A stretch of 64,000 nt of DNA from Sialis fuliginosa (Eukaryota; Arthropoda; Insecta; Megaloptera; Sialidae). The stretch spans positions 17,973,248 through 18,037,247 of the forward strand of contig OY540811.1 in the NCBI GenBank assembly GCA_961205875.1. The letters are read 5' to 3'. The position numbers were made by a program, and so were the translations under genes. The notes under the pieces were generated by a model. The model saw only the letters and a program-made list of their open reading frames with translations, searched no databases and had not been told where the DNA came from. Each line of letters starts with the position of its first letter. Position 1 is the first letter of the stretch. Below, in pieces: positions 61,908 through 64,000 of this stretch.

Positions 61908-62593
61908 CTGAAAGAAGGAGTTAAGTTCAGAAGTTTTTCTAATTTTAACTGCAAATGTAATATACAGATACTTATTATATATATTATTCTATACTACAAG
62001 AAGCATCAACTCAAATCGAAACTCTAGCAAGGTATGTAATTCCTTTTGGAAGAACTTTTTTTATAGAGATCTCTCTCTCGCTCAGTTGCAAAATAAAAAC
62101 AAATTACGAGATTAAACAAAATATTTCACTCTTATGTTTATTTATCACTGGTAACCAATGTTGCTGAATCCGAGAAAGTACCGGGCGAGAACTTTCTCCC
62201 CCTGTGAAGAACCCCCTCTCACTCGACCAAAATATAATAATTTTAATAATGTTATTTTCTACATTATTAAAATTATTATATTTATTATTATTAAATATTT
62301 TTATATTATTAGAATTAAGAATCAACAATAATGTTATCAGAAAATCACAAGAATTGTTGAATCCATGGAGGTGATTAAAAAAAATAACACTGCTAAGTTT
62401 TATTCGAAAATATACACATAATTTTAAAATATTTTATTAATGCCCCTTGTCCTCATTCAGATTCTAATTTTTTTATCTAAAAACCCCTTATCCAGAGTTT
62501 TAATTCCTTATTGCCTCGGCGCGGTACGAGCTGTGGATTCAAAATAATAAATACTTTTGTTAATAAAAAAATATCTGCCAAGTAAATGCACAG
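61908..62593. other. Putative upstream region of wde
   Basis: Mostly A/T-rich, with two GC-richer patches at about 62155-62230 and 62510-62540 (GCCTCGGCGCGGTACGAGCT) that could mark the promoter or first exon of wde. No core promoter element was convincing. Confidence 0.35.
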
Positions 62594-63283
62594 TGCTTCC
62601 TAGTGCTAAATTCAGATAATTAGTTAAATAAAATTTAAATAAAAACCGATGCTCAGATAAATTACTTAGAATTGGTTAAACATTTAATTTTTATACAATT
62701 TTACTAAAAAATATTGGTTCAAAATTTTTCTTAAGACGCACCTGATTATTTTTTCATATATTTAAAATTTTTTTACAATTTCAATCTAAATCTACATTTA
62801 TGCAAACGTCAAAATGACAGTTAATATATCAAAGTAAATATAAATTTAAAAAACAAAACACGAATTTTTAAAATAAATTGAGATATATCTTTGTAAGTGA
62901 ATATTTTACAACAAACTTTGTAGACCCATATTATAGAAAATTTAATGCTCTACAAAAAATATTCTATAAAATTTTCACGTAACATGCGTCGTTCTTGAGA
63001 TATCTTAAAAAAATAAATATTTTGGGATGTCACCCCTCCTCCTTACACATAATTTTGATGATTTTGAAATGGGACCGTCCGACCAAGTTTCAATAATACC
63101 GGTTCAGTGGTTCATGAGTTATGTGTGATTCAGGTGACAGACGGACAGATACGGAACAAAAAGTGTTTGTCTTGACGTGAAACGGAAAGATCAATTTAAA
63201 ATTTTGAAATCGGAGAACATTTTTTTTGTCTCAATCTAAAACGATCACAAAGCTTCTCGTATCTTCAATATTGTGAGGAAGCA
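62594..63283 (-). mobile_element. TIR element, TGCTTCCTCG family, copy B
   Basis: 690 bp, ends TGCTTCCTAG and GAGGAAGCA, inverted relative to copy A at 5570-6308. It shares AAAGCTTCTCGTATCTTC, GAAACGGAAAGATCAATTTA, ATTTTGGGATGTCA and AAGACGCACCTGATTATTTT. Like copy A it carries the GACAGACGGACAG module (about 63080-63165). Non-coding. Confidence 0.55.
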
Positions 63284-64000
63284 AAACACGAGTAGATCAA
63301 ACTACATATTAGAAATTATGAACCCTTAAAATATTAACTATACGAATGTTTTTTTTATTAGTCGTTAAAATATTTTTTTAAATTATTAATTTTAAGAAAG
63401 TTCTCGTATATTTGTATACATACTTTAAGAAAATTTTAATGAATCAAATTTTTGAATGGAAAACAAAGAATAGCAAAAAAATGATAAAATTTTATCGATC
63501 ATGAAAACTTAACCTTGAAACGGTATAATGTATAACGCCATACATATATACAGTACATAATGTAGATATTTTGTATTCCAAATCAATAGTTGGTAAACGA
63601 GAAAAAACTTATTCAATTGAAAAATATTGATTATTTGAAAAAATGGTGGTTTCACACCAAACAGACAAAACTCAAAAATTGTCATTAAAACAAAATCTAT
63701 ACATTTCTAAATAAGAATCGTTTGTGTTTTGTTTGTATGGTCTAAAACCATTAGAACCACGATACTTTATTATGTAATACTAATATTCAGGGCTTTTTTA
63801 AAAAAAGGCTCCGGAACTAATGTCTTGTCAAGCTTTTTACTATAGAAAATTGTATTCAAACATCAATTAAATGAAATTTAAAGTAGCTTTTCCTATGCCA
63901 CGAAAAAAAGGTGCTGGAACGCCGGTCCAACGCGTTACATTACAAAAAAAGTTTTTCTAACACTAATTATAAAATTGATATATTTGGAGGTTATGTGTAC
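63284..64000. other. AT-rich intergenic DNA with a hAT-like end
   Basis: No gene. CAGGGCTTTTTTAAAAAAAG at 63788, followed by GGCTCCGGAAC, and near 63910 GGTGCTGGAACGCCGGTCC, resemble the two ends of a hAT MITE whose right terminus is degraded or lost. Confidence 0.4.

Overview
The window is a 64-kb stretch of very AT-rich nuclear DNA from an arthropod, most likely an insect. The evidence is one intron-bearing gene with GT-AG introns and a large, diverse load of short DNA-transposon derivatives. The order cannot be fixed from the sequence. No prokaryotic feature, CRISPR array, rRNA or intact tRNA is visible.

One gene is well supported, on the minus strand from 61870 down to 53881. It has four coding exons whose splice phases agree at every junction and give an open protein of 1101 residues. 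It is the insect counterpart of ATF7IP/MCAF1 (Drosophila windei, wde), the nuclear partner of the H3K9 methyltransferase SETDB1. Its marks are a basic segment, a coiled coil, a SUMO-interacting motif (VIDLT followed by acidic residues) and the C-terminal fibronectin type III domain that defines the family. Exon 2 is a fast-evolving-looking acidic region with about ten degenerate 16-17-residue repeats. A further 5' untranslated exon is implied by a good acceptor just upstream of the start codon. Two weaker single-exon candidates are listed: a 23-codon possible first exon beside a perfect RFX X-box palindrome near 5.3 kb (plus strand), and a cysteine-rich possible internal exon near 44.6-44.8 kb (minus strand).

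The other roughly 50 kb is repeats. Six short hAT-type elements have perfect 8-bp target-site duplications: 9260, 12333, 15774, 18436, 22204 and 37544. There are two broken hAT transposase relics (29.9 and 45.6 kb), PIF/Harbinger-like MITEs (40.0 and 46.7 kb), long palindromes (14.2, 25.4, 26.9 and 36.8 kb), two copies each of two unclassified TIR families, a Tc1-like remnant, and the 3' end of a LINE at 47.9-48.3 kb. The centre (29.03-36.32 kb) is a nest: two inverted arms of about 0.8-0.9 kb, flanked by TA, enclose a hAT relic and a 21-copy array of a 184-bp satellite with higher-order structure.

The most unusual object is at 38442-39668. Four diverged units of the same satellite lie between two near-identical hAT copies. 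The inner junctions carry one 8-bp duplication (CGAGGAGA) and the whole block carries another (GCTACAGG). This pattern is expected if a hAT inserted into the satellite and a hAT-satellite-hAT block later moved as a single transposon, which would be a direct route for spreading satellite DNA.
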